This document shows positions 51,079-62,400 of a stretch of DNA of 64,000 bases, piece after piece. Made by a program: the position numbers and the translations under genes. The notes beneath the pieces were generated by a model. It saw only the letters and a list, made by a program, of their open reading frames with translations, had not been told where the DNA came from and ran no database searches. The DNA is from Paragordius varius (lineage: Eukaryota; Nematomorpha): the NCBI GenBank assembly GCA_964247055.1, contig OZ176054.1:10726001-10790000 (forward strand), read 5' to 3'. Each line of letters opens with the position of its first letter. Within the stretch, counting starts at the first letter, position 1.

Positions 51079-53475
51079 ATGCAAAGTTCTGAAAATATAT
51101 CCCGATTTTTGATTGATTTGTCTCTCGAAAGCAAAAAAGATTTGAGAGTTATATTAAAGGATACAAGTGAAAATCTTAAAACAATTGAGGAAGAAGCATT
51201 AGCCGATTACGTGTCCAATGGATTAAATTTTATCCAGTCCTATAAAGATATGAAAGAATGCTGTACCACTTTGGATAATATTAAAGAAGTTGTTGATTCA
51301 TTTCAAGTAAATTTGGAAAAAATATGTCATGAAATCCAAGAACTTCAAACACAGTCCCAAACTATGAAAATTAAACTACGTAATCGCCAAGAATTGAAAT
51401 CTGAATTAAGTCAATTGATTGATGAATTAGTTGTATCAAACGACATCATAAAATCTATTATGGATTCAGATATCACCGAATCAGATTTTCAGGAAAGTTT
51501 GCACGAATTACATCACAAATTATCTTTTTTACAGAAACAAAATTTTGTTTTTGAAGAAGCAAGTGGTGGTGATGATTTACACGCATTTACCCACGTACAA
51601 GAACTCTTGGAAAAACTTAAAACTCGGGCAATACATAAAATAAAAGATTTTTTAATGAAAAAAATCTTGTCCTTTCGGAAACCCATGACAAATTATCATG
51701 TGCCGCAAAGTGTTTTACTCAAATATCGCTTTGTGTATGAATTTCTTCTCAGTCATGATAGATTTACGGCTTTGACTCTTAAAGAAGAGTATGTTGATAC
51801 TTTAAGTAAAATTTTATACGCCTATTTTAAGGAATACTATGACAAGTTACTAAAGTTGGTTTCTACCGATAATATAAACTTCAAAGATTACATCTTTTCC
51901 GATCACCATCAAGGGATGGATACATCACACCAAAGCACAAGTAGTATTCAACAAAGTTTGAGAAAAAGTTTTTTTTCTTCCAATAAAAATTTACAGCAGT
52001 CGGGAAATATTGGTAATTTAGTTCCTTCCGGCAGCAGTAACGCCTTACCTAAAAAAGATGAATCGACAAGCAATTTGAAGAGTTCGACTTCTGAAACATA
52101 CACTCTCGGTTCCCGCATAACTCTACTTTATCCAGGAGAAATTTTGCAGCCTATACTTGTACCACACATTCTAGCCAATGAATTAAATGGGGGCCGTATC
52201 AGATTTGAACAAATGTTTCGAAGTATTAATTATGCCATTCTTGAAAATGCATGTAACGAAGCCATTTTTCTCTCTGATTTCTTCCTTGTTCCCTCAAACA
52301 GTAAACAAGCGCACACCCTTTTTAGTGCTATTTGGGGCCGTGTTTTAAATCAACTTCTGCTTAGGCGACTGGATACACAAATACTCAATTCGGGAGATTT
52401 AATAGGGATATTGTTGTGCTTACGCTTATCACATGAATTCCATGACATTGAAGTTTTACGCGGTTCCACAGTACTAAAACCTTATTGGCAAGCCTGTGTA
52501 GCAACTTTATATGGTCGTTTTTCGAAACTTATGACGATCGCAGTTAAAGATGGAATTAATGAATTAGACCCCTCAAAGCTTTTACCGTATAATGATGTGC
52601 GACGACCTCACATAATCATACGCAAGTTTGCGGAATTAAGTTCTGCCCTATTAAGTATTGTTAATTACAACGTAACACCAGGGGCTAATGAGTTATCCGC
52701 GAATCAATCAAGTAAATTGCCCAATTATAACGTATCATCCTTGTCCTGTGACATCTTTCAAGACATGCCGTGTGGGGAAAGTTTAACACGTTTGTTAAGT
52801 TTAAATATGCGTGAACTTATGCTAAAACTGGCATCAACTTTTTATGCGCGTAAAGAACGCCTTGTTTTCCTCATTAACAATGGGGATTTGGTGAATTCGA
52901 TTGCCCGAGAATCATTTCGAAAAATAAATTTGGCCATGAACTCGGGTAACATCAATTTACCAGTTGGTTCTTCCCATGATGGGACATTCCCTGTTCGTAT
53001 TAACTCTTTTAACAATAACAACAACAACAACATCCTATCCATGTACTGTGAACATTTAAGGGGCGATCTTGCTGGTTGGATCGATGAGTATGCGGATGAA
53101 AGTTTGAAAGCATACTTTGGTAGCATGATTGCTTTGCTTCGTGAACTTGAGTCCTCGGCCGATGATCCGAGTGTTGTATCTGACCGGTTAAGAAGCAATG
53201 CAGGTCTGATAAGATCCATAATTTCTTTTTTCAATAGTGCAGACCGATCGAGGGCCATTGAAGCCATACGTGGCGATGTTATGAACTCCTTCAGTAATTT
53301 CAAAGCGGGTAACAGTGTCTTACAAGTTGTATTATCCAAACTTTTGCAGTACCATCAAAAGTTTTATACGCTTGTTAGCAACCATGCCCAACTTAAAGGC
53401 GTTGAAGGTCGGATTGAATTAATTAATCCTCACAATTTTATGGTTGAAATGAAAAAGTATAAAAGCACATTTTGA
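51079..53475 (+). CDS. VPS52: VPS52, GARP/EARP tethering complex subunit
   Basis: A single uninterrupted 798-codon frame, close to the usual 700-750 residues of VPS52. It aligns along its length: coiled-coil N-terminal part with KIKLRNRQELKSELSQL and DELVVSNDII, the hallmark SFRKPMTNYHVPQSVLLKYR (about 195-215), YPGEILQPILVPHI, RFEQMFRSINYAILENAC, and a C terminus MNSFSNFKAGNSVLQ...FMVEMKKYKSTF. VPS52 is the core of GARP (with VPS51, VPS53, VPS54) and EARP, tethering endosome-derived vesicles at the trans-Golgi or recycling endosomes. Two insertions rich in Ser/Gln (about 275-345) and Asn (about 645-655) account for the extra length. The start ATG follows a short AT leader with no better upstream ATG. 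The lack of introns contrasts with all neighbours. Confidence 0.96.
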   Translation: MQSSENISRFLIDLSLESKKDLRVILKDTSENLKTIEEEALADYVSNGLNFIQSYKDMKECCTTLDNIKEVVDSFQVNLEKICHEIQELQTQSQTMKIKLRNRQELKSELSQLIDELVVSNDIIKSIMDSDITESDFQESLHELHHKLSFLQKQNFVFEEASGGDDLHAFTHVQELLEKLKTRAIHKIKDFLMKKILSFRKPMTNYHVPQSVLLKYRFVYEFLLSHDRFTALTLKEEYVDTLSKILYAYFKEYYDKLLKLVSTDNINFKDYIFSDHHQGMDTSHQSTSSIQQSLRKSFFSSNKNLQQSGNIGNLVPSGSSNALPKKDESTSNLKSSTSETYTLGSRITLLYPGEILQPILVPHILANELNGGRIRFEQMFRSINYAILENACNEAIFLSDFFLVPSNSKQAHTLFSAIWGRVLNQLLLRRLDTQILNSGDLIGILLCLRLSHEFHDIEVLRGSTVLKPYWQACVATLYGRFSKLMTIAVKDGINELDPSKLLPYNDVRRPHIIIRKFAELSSALLSIVNYNVTPGANELSANQSSKLPNYNVSSLSCDIFQDMPCGESLTRLLSLNMRELMLKLASTFYARKERLVFLINNGDLVNSIARESFRKINLAMNSGNINLPVGSSHDGTFPVRINSFNNNNNNNILSMYCEHLRGDLAGWIDEYADESLKAYFGSMIALLRELESSADDPSVVSDRLRSNAGLIRSIISFFNSADRSRAIEAIRGDVMNSFSNFKAGNSVLQVVLSKLLQYHQKFYTLVSNHAQLKGVEGRIELINPHNFMVEMKKYKSTF

Positions 53476-54200
53476 ACAAGTTTATATCATTGCGCACAAT
53501 AGTTATAATGTGATAAGTTGCAAATATTAAATACATTCCCTAATATATTTAATAAACAAATATAATAATTTTTTTATTAACCCATATTTTTTTACTACCA
53601 AACCGGTAATATATTAAATTTTGCTATTTATTATCGATAAAGTTATTTTATTTCCCATCAATTAACAATAGTTATATCATAGGTCAACGTCTTTATTTAC
53701 CTTGATAGACGAGTTTTGTATTTCGTAAAATCTATTTTGTTAATTATTGCTATTTTACATAATGTTAAATGGTATTGTGTTTCTGTTAAGCATTTTACCT
53801 TTGTTTGGCAATCGGAATATAGATGTAGAATTAGTGGATGGTCACGGGAAAATCACAAGTATTTCTTAATATTCCATAGATTGTTTGTTTATTTAAAACT
53901 TTTTTTTAATTTTGATCTTTTTTGGAATAAAAGTATGTGCGATTCATGAAGTTTCATCTTACAAGGCATTATAAATACATTGGCAAAATTATTATTAAAA
54001 AAGTTTTTTTAATTTGTATATATTTAGAAAAAGAAAATAATCTATTAAAAATGTGATCGTATTCAATTTAGGAAATTATCGATATGAATTACTGTTTTTA
54101 AATAATTTTAGTTAGTAATATTATGAATTTTAAATCTTTAAGAATATTTTGGGGGTATTATCTAAACTTGTTATTGCTTGAATTAAATGAAATATTATTA
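53476..54200. other. Intergenic stretch after VPS52
   Basis: AT-rich. No exon or named repeat was recognised. An AATAAA-like signal (AATAAACAAATA) lies about 75 bp after the VPS52 stop. Confidence 0.45.
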
Positions 54201-54362
54201 TTATATGAGTAAGTAATTGTTAGAAGGTTACTAATTTTTGCCAAGACAACAAAGAGCAGTATTATTGGCTTGTAGTTATTTTTTGATTTTTACTATTATT
54301 GGCCGATAATAATTCTCTTTGCTGCATATGCTATTTGGCATTATATACTTACTCATATTTAA
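54201..54362. mobile_element. TA-flanked MITE, relative of 6411-6570
   Basis: Left end TATATGAGTAAGTAATTG and right end ATATACTTACTCATATTTA are inverted. The middle shares the TATTATTGGC and GCTATTTGGC motifs with the perfect-TIR copy at 6411-6570. Arms are more diverged here. Confidence 0.65.
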
Positions 54363-54630
54363 TATACGAAACAAGCTTTATTTTTACCGTTTTATAAATA
54401 TATACATATACTTCTGAAATAAACAGCTGATTTTTTAACTAATAATGTCAATACAATACAAACATTTAGATAAAATATTGATGTTTCCATAATATATTTT
54501 TATTTCTCAATTTAATGGGGAATTAAATCCAGAATGACAAAGTTTTTTTAAGATATCAATATTTTGAATTTGTTAGCCAACGCATAAAAGCCATGGAGCA
54601 TAACTTAAATTGACCTAATCTCATGAATTG

Positions 54631-54665
<35 letters not shown>

Positions 54666-55340
54666 ATTTCCCAGTCTAAATAAATGTTTCCCAGTCAATC
54701 GAAACATTTTCCCAGTCAATCGAAACGTTTTTCCAGTCAATCGAAACATTTTCCTAGTCAATCGAAACGTTTTCCCAGTCAATAAAAACGATTTCCCAGT
54801 CAATCGAAACGTTTTCCCAGTCAATCGAAACGTTTTCCCAGTCAATAAAAACGGTTTTATATTGATAATAAATATCAAAACAAGATACAAAAATAACTTT
54901 TAACTATTATCAGCTTAATATTAGGATATTATTTTGCAAAATAAACACAATTATTGAATGACAATTTTTCCCATATATTCCACTACACAATCTTTAATGA
55001 CTTATTTTAAAAAGTTGAACTATTACTGTACAAATATACCTGAATAAATCAATCATTGTTTGATTTTATTAAAGAGAAAAATTGAGATCATATATTAAAA
55101 AATGATTTTCATTTATTGTATATGTTATAAAAAGATCACATATAAGGTAAACCGGCTACCGCCTTTACCATATTAGTCATTTTTTCAAAATAATTTCTGC
55201 TATCCTCCGATGTTATAGAGCCCGCTGCCAATTTTATCAGATTCACTAATTCCATATTCGCATTCATATTATTTAATATAATATTTTGTCGGACAAAATT
55301 TTTCATTTTTGAAAATGCCGTTTCGATTGGGTTCAACATA

Positions 55341-55985
55341 TACCATTTGCACTTCAAGAGTGTCCTTTAACACTTCAAGTTGGTCCTTGAACAGTTCAAG
55401 TTGGTCCTTGAACATTTCAAGTTGGTCATTGAACTCTTCAACTTGGTCCTTTGACTTTTTTGTTTTGTTTTTATCTTTTATAAATCAAATCGTAAATAAT
55501 TCATCTATTTTATTGTTTTTAACCTGTTTTCTATAATTCAACATAAATTTTTAATCGATATCAACTTTTAATTTTTGAGAAACCGTATATCTTCATTTAT
55601 TTCTTAAAATAATTTTTATTTATAACATTTTAACACCAAATGAAGAATTATATAAGTTTTCTAGGTTATTAATTAAAATTTTTCGTTAAAAACATTTAAA
55701 AGTCAATAATTTTGTTAAATTAAAAAAAAATATGAAACAAAAAAGTGGTTTTTCAATAAAAAATTTTATTTTTAAATGAATAAATATATAATAAATAAAG
55801 AAAATTAGGTTAATAAATAATAAAATAAAAAAATAAATGCAAAAATTATGGTTAAATAAAAATTTATAAATTTTAAGGACTAACTTGAAGTGTTCAAGGA
55901 CCAACTTGAACTGTTCAAGGACCAACTTGAAATGTTCAAGGACCAACTTGAAGTGTTCAAGGACACTCTTGAAATGCAAATGGTA
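55341..55985. mobile_element. Foldback MITE, family 2, nested in the transposase
   Basis: The left arm (55341-55450) starts TACCATTTGCACTTCAAGAG and has 21-bp units with core TTCAAGTTGGTCCTTGAA. The right arm (55874-55985) is its inverse, ending CTCTTGAAATGCAAATGGTA. TA flanks both sides. The 420-bp middle is AT-rich with no ORF. Insertion fell between the MDN and LNPIE blocks of the transposase. Lone arms of this family are at 7200 and 39068. Confidence 0.8.
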
Positions 55986-56114
55986 TATAACTGTACGGGG
56001 ACAAAAAATCAATTTTGTATTTGTATAAATCGGCTCTACCTTTTAATTCATTTTTTTATGAATGCGTGCATTGTCCATAATAAAATGATATTGAATATCG
56101 TCCCGCTTTAAATA

Positions 56115-57254
56115 CACTAGTCGACAAATTTGGACATTTTTAAGCACCACCACTCAAACTTTTTAAATTATGACTAATTTTAGTCTTTTAAAACCGAATT
56201 TGAAAAAAATTTTGATCCCGCCAATCAGAATTTTGAAATTTTATAGGTTTTTTAATTTTTCAAAAACAAGAGAAAATCGAGAGAAAATTAAATATAACTT
56301 TATAATAAAATGTTATTATATTATAAACTTAATATCATTTAATAAAGCGTTTTAAACTATATCTTTTGAATATAAATATGTCATTTAAATATCAGAGAGA
56401 AAAAAATAGTAGGGACTTAAACGTCAAAATTTAGTCTTTTTTTTCAAGTGAATTTTTAACACATATAAAATTTTTTTAAAAAAATACTAAAAAAGGCATT
56501 CTATGGTTTAAACCTTCGGCTTTCAGATAGGCTATATTTTTTTGTTAGATTTGTTCTTTCGAGTACTTATTAGACTTTTTCTCTTGAGTTGGTTCTTATA
56601 TAAAATCCTTTATTTATACCTAGCGGATATACCTTATTTTTTTAAGATTATTGGTTGTTTTGTATTTTGAATTTCAGATGGATGTTGTGTAGCCACTTTT
56701 AGTAGAATTTACTGTTATGGGGTTGGACCATTTGTATTTACCTAATTTATTTTCAATTTAATTGTAGAATTTATCTAACTTTATTTTGTAAACTGGTTAA
56801 TTTGACATGTCAATTTGCCACGATTTTGCTTGCAAGTCTCTCTTTTCGGACTTTACGATTACTTATTGTTATCTTTGCCATATCTGGCATAGTTATAGGA
56901 TCGCTTGGGGGATATGCAGAGCTTGTGCAGCCGTCCATATCTATCACACTATACATAAGCCCCTTTTAGATTTTTAATACTTTGGCTCTTAGCTTGTTTA
57001 GTATCTTATTTAATGCCTAGAATTTGTTATCCATGCATGGCATATTACTTGTATCGACTTGCTTGTATGAATATTTAAAACATATGTTCGCGAGGAATGA
57101 CTGTTATTTTTGAATTAAATACAAATTTAAAAATTAAATTTTGGAAAAATCCTATTGGTGGCCTCAATTTTCTTTTTTGTTTTGGCCTTTCCATGCCATT
57201 AGGTATCAGAAAATGCAAAAATAATGGGGTGGTGCAAAACCTTGTTGAACAGTG
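56115..57254 (+). mobile_element. CACTA-type DNA transposon, non-autonomous, copy 2, nested
   Basis: Starts CACTAGTCGACAAATTTGG, ends CTTGTTGAACAGTG, 1140 bp, flanked by the direct repeat ATA (56112-56114 and 57255-57257). It is collinear with 7340-8459 throughout. It splits the transposase between the CEY and LKRDDIQ residues; taking it out with one ATA keeps the transposase in frame, which fixes the boundaries. Confidence 0.85.
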
Positions 57255-58288
57255 ATATTCACAAAGTCCATCAAAAAAACTTGTAAAGCGTTGGGAATTG
57301 ACTGTTCTTTGGCTTTCTATTTCGTAATAAACCATACCTCTTAATGACAGAGCTCCAAGTGATGTTTCTGCCTTTTACGCTAGGCACCACAATATTGGAT
57401 CTCGTGCCACTTTTGGATCGACCTTGGCTTCTTCTAATATGGTTATTATAACCGCATTCATTCAAATAAATAATATTTATTAGTCATCGGAGAAAGATTG
57501 TGAAAACCATATTGCGTATTTTTAAATCTATTATTTGAGGATCATTCACTTTTCCATTAAGATGATGGGCTAACTTCAAAGTTAAAAGATTTGATTACTC
57601 GGTCTATAGAGGATTTAGATAATTTTATTTTTTTTTTCATCTTCCAAAATTTTTTTTAACTGGTTAATTGTTAATGACGGCTGATAAGTTAGTATATTAT
57701 CTATGAAATGCATAATATCTTCCGTAATTTTTTTGTTTTTAGCGCCTCCACGAGTTAGAATTTCTGAACTATTGTTTTTTATATTTATACATAATTTGAC
57801 GAGCAGTATTATAGTTTGTATCTAAATCCTTTGATACATCCACAGTCCATTCTCCATAAAAAAAACTCGTTTTACTAATCGCTTCCTATCTTGTATATAA
57901 ATAATTTTTTCTTAATTCCTGTTTCTGACATTACTAAAATATTACCAAATAAAATGAACCTTATAGAGATAATATGATGTATGCAAAATAAAAAATTATT
58001 GATATCTCAACGTAAGGTTTTTATCCAATATATTAAAAGCAGACGAGAAAATAATGGTATAATATTTTTAATTACAATATTGCACACCAGATAGTCACAG
58101 AAAAGGTTAACAACTCGATATCTAAAATTTAATCGCTGCATTGTTGACTGGGAAAACGTTTCGCTTGACTGGGAAAATGTTTTGATTGAATTGACTGGGA
58201 AAACGTTTCGATTGACTGGGAAAATGTTTCGATTGACTGGGAAAACGTTTATTTAGAGTGGGAAATGGTATATATATATATATATATA

Positions 58289-59458
58289 ATGTAATACAAA
58301 GGGTCAAATATGTTTTTTATAGTATTTTAATGTATTTGGACAGGAAAACTCTCATTAAATGGAATATATATCATAAAATCTCCTTGAAATTCTTTTGGCG
58401 GGTTATAAAAAAGCCCTAAGTTTTTACAAACTGGCTCCCTATTTTTTTATATGTGATAAACCCGTTTGATACTGGATAATAACGTCTAAAACTTAATTTA
58501 TAGATTACAAAGCTTCTTTTACATTAAAAGTAAATTGTTTTAGTATTTTGCAATTATTTTTCAAAAAGCTTTTATTGATTCCTCTCAATGTATTGAAGAG
58601 TTCTTAACAGAGGAGCCAGTTTGCAAACCCTAAAAATTTTCAAAAATATAAGTTTGGAAGAAGAATGAAAAGGTAATTGAAAAGGGCAAATGATAAATAT
58701 TTGTAGGGTTTTAGTTAATAATTCTCATTAACAAAAATTAGCGAATAACTATAAAATACGATCCGATTTTTCATAAAATTATAAAAGTCGAGGATTAACT
58801 TACTATCTATTTATTTCAAAGCTATAGCCATTTAATTTATATAATAAATTATCTAATAAAAATTTTCGATTTTATTTAATTCATAATATCGTTATCTTCA
58901 TATTTATTTATTTTAAGCTGATAAGTTTTCTTATTAAAAAATATTTAGATACCACTGATTTCTCTGATTTTCGCACCTTGTGTAACATAATCAGCCTGCT
59001 ATAATTTTTATAATTATTTTTAGTTGGAATGAAGCATTTATTCGCCCAAAATTTAAGGATGATGTGCGCAATGCGATTTTTTGTTATAGAGCAATATCAC
59101 AATTTTTTTAAAATGACTGTGAGGCAAAAAACCAGTGTGCCAGAAATATTATTCAGGCTAAAAATTTGACTTGATTACTAAGTGATAAAAATGAAACGCT
59201 ACCTTTTGGCGGGATGAACAAAATGGGGTAATGGCCTGCGGCAAATTTTATATGAATAAAACAACTTTTTTCAAAATAAAATTTTAATAATCAATTAAGG
59301 TTTATTCATAATTTTACTCGGATTTCTCAACACACATATTCTGCATATATTAATTTATCTGGCCTTCTCCCAATATTTTAGCATTATGACTTCATTGGAT
59401 ACACCTAGAAAATATTTGCTTGGATATATTCAATAATAAGCTTATTTATTTGATACAG
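58289..59458. other. Region before the first visible EGF exon
   Basis: AT-rich and probably intron or 5' flank of the EGF-repeat gene. No exon was recognised. The (TA)n at its left edge ends at 58288. Confidence 0.4.
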
Positions 59459-62400
59459 AAGTGTGTGATTGTAATCTATCCAACATAATTAGTTGTTTAC
59501 CGAAATGTATTTGCAAAAATGGATATTATGGGACTCGGTGTCAACTCGGTAAAACTTTATTTAAAACATTTGTCTCTCATGATAATTGGTATTTAATAAA
59601 ACTACATCTATTGACATCATTTTTAGACTGCAATTGCAAAAATAGGTCTACGAGTTGCAATGACCGAGGATACTGTAATTGTTCTCCTGGGTTTTGGGGG
59701 AAATCGTGTCAACATAGTATATTTTTCTACAATATACTTTCCCATGACATAATTTAATTTAATCTTTTAAACAGGTTGAAAAATAATAAACGGCTTGAGC
59801 GCTTAAAATATTATGAATTTCACAATCATCACCAATCTATTAAAATATATAATAGTTGTTCAAAAAATGAGTTTAATCAATTAAATTGCTAAAATCTGCT
59901 TATTTTTTAAGGCGATTACGCGGTTGAGATGGCCCTTGCAATGAAAAAATATGTTAATTATTTTAAGGACAAGTATTTACATATCGTTTATTTTTTTTAT
60001 GTAATTGAGTTATGGTCGAGGACACACAAGGTGACTAAATAATTCATTTAAAACATTATATTACATTTTGAATACTAAGATTATAGAAATGTACAAACAA
60101 TACTCCCAAGTTACCAAATTTTTTTTGCTATTTAGTGGATTTTTTTTATTAAACACACTGTGAGCTTAAGTGCGCTTGAGTTTTCACAATGGGTTAGTTA
60201 TTTATAGTAAAATATAAATCAATCATAATGTAATTATAAAAGTAGTTTTGTAAAATGCACTATTATTTATATTTCCTTAATTTAATGGACCCAAGAAATT
60301 ATTTAAAATATATACAAAAATTATTGAATATATGGTGCTGGCAACTTTACAATTAAATAGCAGTGTCCCTTTTATATCCAAAAAATTAAAAATCATAGCA
60401 TAAAATTTATGGAATTCAGAGATGTATTAATCAAATTGCTGTATATTTATTTACAATTCTTTATTACGTTTTTAGCTAATATTATATGTTTTGCAGTATT
60501 TTAATGAATAGGTGCCTCATAATTTGCTGATTATTATAATTACAGCATACTTTTTCCTTGGGTAAAACTATAAAGAAAAATATTTATATTTTGAACTTAT
60601 CACAGTAATTAAATAAAACATTTTTTCTAAAAAACTGCGCTCCCTATCATCTACATTCATGTTAAAACGAAAAAGTTAAATTATAATCATCCATAACAAA
60701 ATTTAACTTTCTATGTTTTAAAAAATGAAAATGTCCGATAAAAGGTTTAAATTAACTAGGATTTGATTATATATATAAAAATATTTAAAAAGTTATAACA
60801 GTAATTTAAATTGTTGACTTTATTATAATAAAATGTATATTATAAAAAAACATGAGCAATCAATCCCAAAAAAATAAATAAATTATGGAAATATTGCCAA
60901 TTACAATTTTTGCATTATATTTATATATTTGAATCACACGATCTCTTACTTTGATTTCATAGACTAATAATAAAAAATAAATTTCTCCCTCGGACTCATT
61001 GTAGAATCCTATTTTCTTTTTATAAAATTATTTAAACCTACTAATCAATGGATCTTATTTTGCTTCCACTTAAAGGGTTTATTATTATGCAACACTGTGG
61101 ATCAAACAAGATCACAAACTTATAAGATAGATTTGCTATATGCTGCTCTCATCGAAACATTGAAAAGAATCAAATTTTACCTAGTCTCAATATCTTAAAA
61201 ATATATTAATATTATTTAAATGTGGCTATATTTCTAGAAACGGTTCCAAACCGGTTTTAGAGCCAAGCGCTCCCAAGAAAGACTAAAATTTCCGTTGCAG
61301 AAAGATAGCTTAGATTTCCTTCCCTCTATATATATATATAATCAGATAATTAAAATAACTATAGAATGTGAATGTCATCCTGTTTTATCGGAGCGTATAA
61401 CTTGCAACATGTTAGGCCAATGTATATGCGCCTTTGGATACCATGGGAAACGCTGCAATTTAGGCAAAATTCTTGATTTATAATATTTAAAAACATATTT
61501 TCTTTAGCAGGAATATACATATATTAGCTTGCCCATGTTCCCCATATAATTCGCTAACCTTTAAATGCGACACGGATGGCAGGTGCACTTGTAAGCCTGG
61601 TTTTTACGGGGAATCCTGCACAAAAAGTTATGTAATAATTTTGGACAATTTTTCTTTATTATTCTCATATATTTTTAAATATAAATTTTGCATAAATGTA
61701 CGGCTTTTGAATTTTTGACTGCGCCGATGATACAATTATTGGCCTTTTGTAAGCTATATTAATTAAAGGTTTATTTTGTATATTACATATTTTAGAAAAC
61801 GGGCATATGATTATAAAACATCGCATATACACCGCGAATTCAGGGTATATGAAAAATATCCTGATATATATATATATATATTCTGATAGGAAAATGTATC
61901 AGCATTATCATGGTGCTTTTAGTTTTTGCCCTTCCGTGTGATTTTATAACACTTTTGTGGTAGGTGCTCCATATCAGAAAATGGCAAAATTTGCACACAC
62001 TAAATGATTATTTGCGCTATAAAAATTATAAATGTATGCTAAATTTTGATATCAACTAAAAAAGGTTTATTTTTTTCAAAATTTTTATGAAGCGTCAAAT
62101 ATTTACTTAAGACGCTCTAAGATATTATAAAACCACTTTACGCATATGATATGATGCTAGACAATTCTGATGCTTCAAAATTTAATTTTAAGGTTCATGT
62201 GCCTTCAAGTTTTGTGAATGATAATAAAACACAATTCATATTTAACAAAAATTTCAAGCCGAACGAATATTTTATCCAAATATGAAGTTATGGAATCGTT
62301 TAGAATATGCGAATTGGATGATAAGTTTTTATAATATCTTAAAGCGTTTTTATACCGTTTACACCATTCTTAGAAATAGTATATATGCTACAACAAATGT

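Larger units (their letters stand above)
55136..57931 (-). pseudogene. IS630/Tc1-like DDE transposase, interrupted and decayed
   Basis: Read right to left: the start ATG is near 57931. A helix-turn-helix region follows with stops (TRGGAKNKKITEDI, LTYQPSLTINQLKKIL), then the first catalytic block LNECGYNNHIRRSQGRS and VVPSVKGRNITW (57465-57330). In this family the block is usually FxDExGF, so the first Asp is Asn here. The frame is cut at 57254 by a CACTA element. Right after it come DDIQYHFIMDNARIHK (about 56110-56060, second Asp present) and the second insertion (55985-55341). The end is MLNPIETAFSKMKNFVRQ with the Glu present, finishing at 55136. Stops and the D-to-N change make it inactive. 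The enzyme would have moved the surrounding element and perhaps related MITEs. Confidence 0.8.
54661..58272 (-). mobile_element. Tc1/IS630-type transposon with minisatellite inverted arms (foldback family 1)
   Basis: The left arm 54661-54857 starts ATACCATTTCCCAGTC and holds nine or so 21-bp units (core TTCCCAGTCAATCGAAAC). The right arm 58143-58272 is its inverse, ending GGGAAATGGTAT. (TA)n tracts lie outside both arms (54630-54660, 58268-58288). Between them, on the minus strand, is a Tc1/IS630-like transposase gene split by two later insertions. Removing those leaves about 1.8 kb, the usual size of a Tc1/mariner element. Unlike ordinary members, its ends are built of tandem repeats, as in Foldback elements. 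Confidence 0.8.

Noticed and set aside
54628-54903. Repetitive peptide frames (FPVNRNV heptads) on both strands
   Set aside because: They arise because the 21-bp transposon-arm unit is a multiple of three; not a protein gene. The same holds for the FKDQLEM heptads at 55890-56012.
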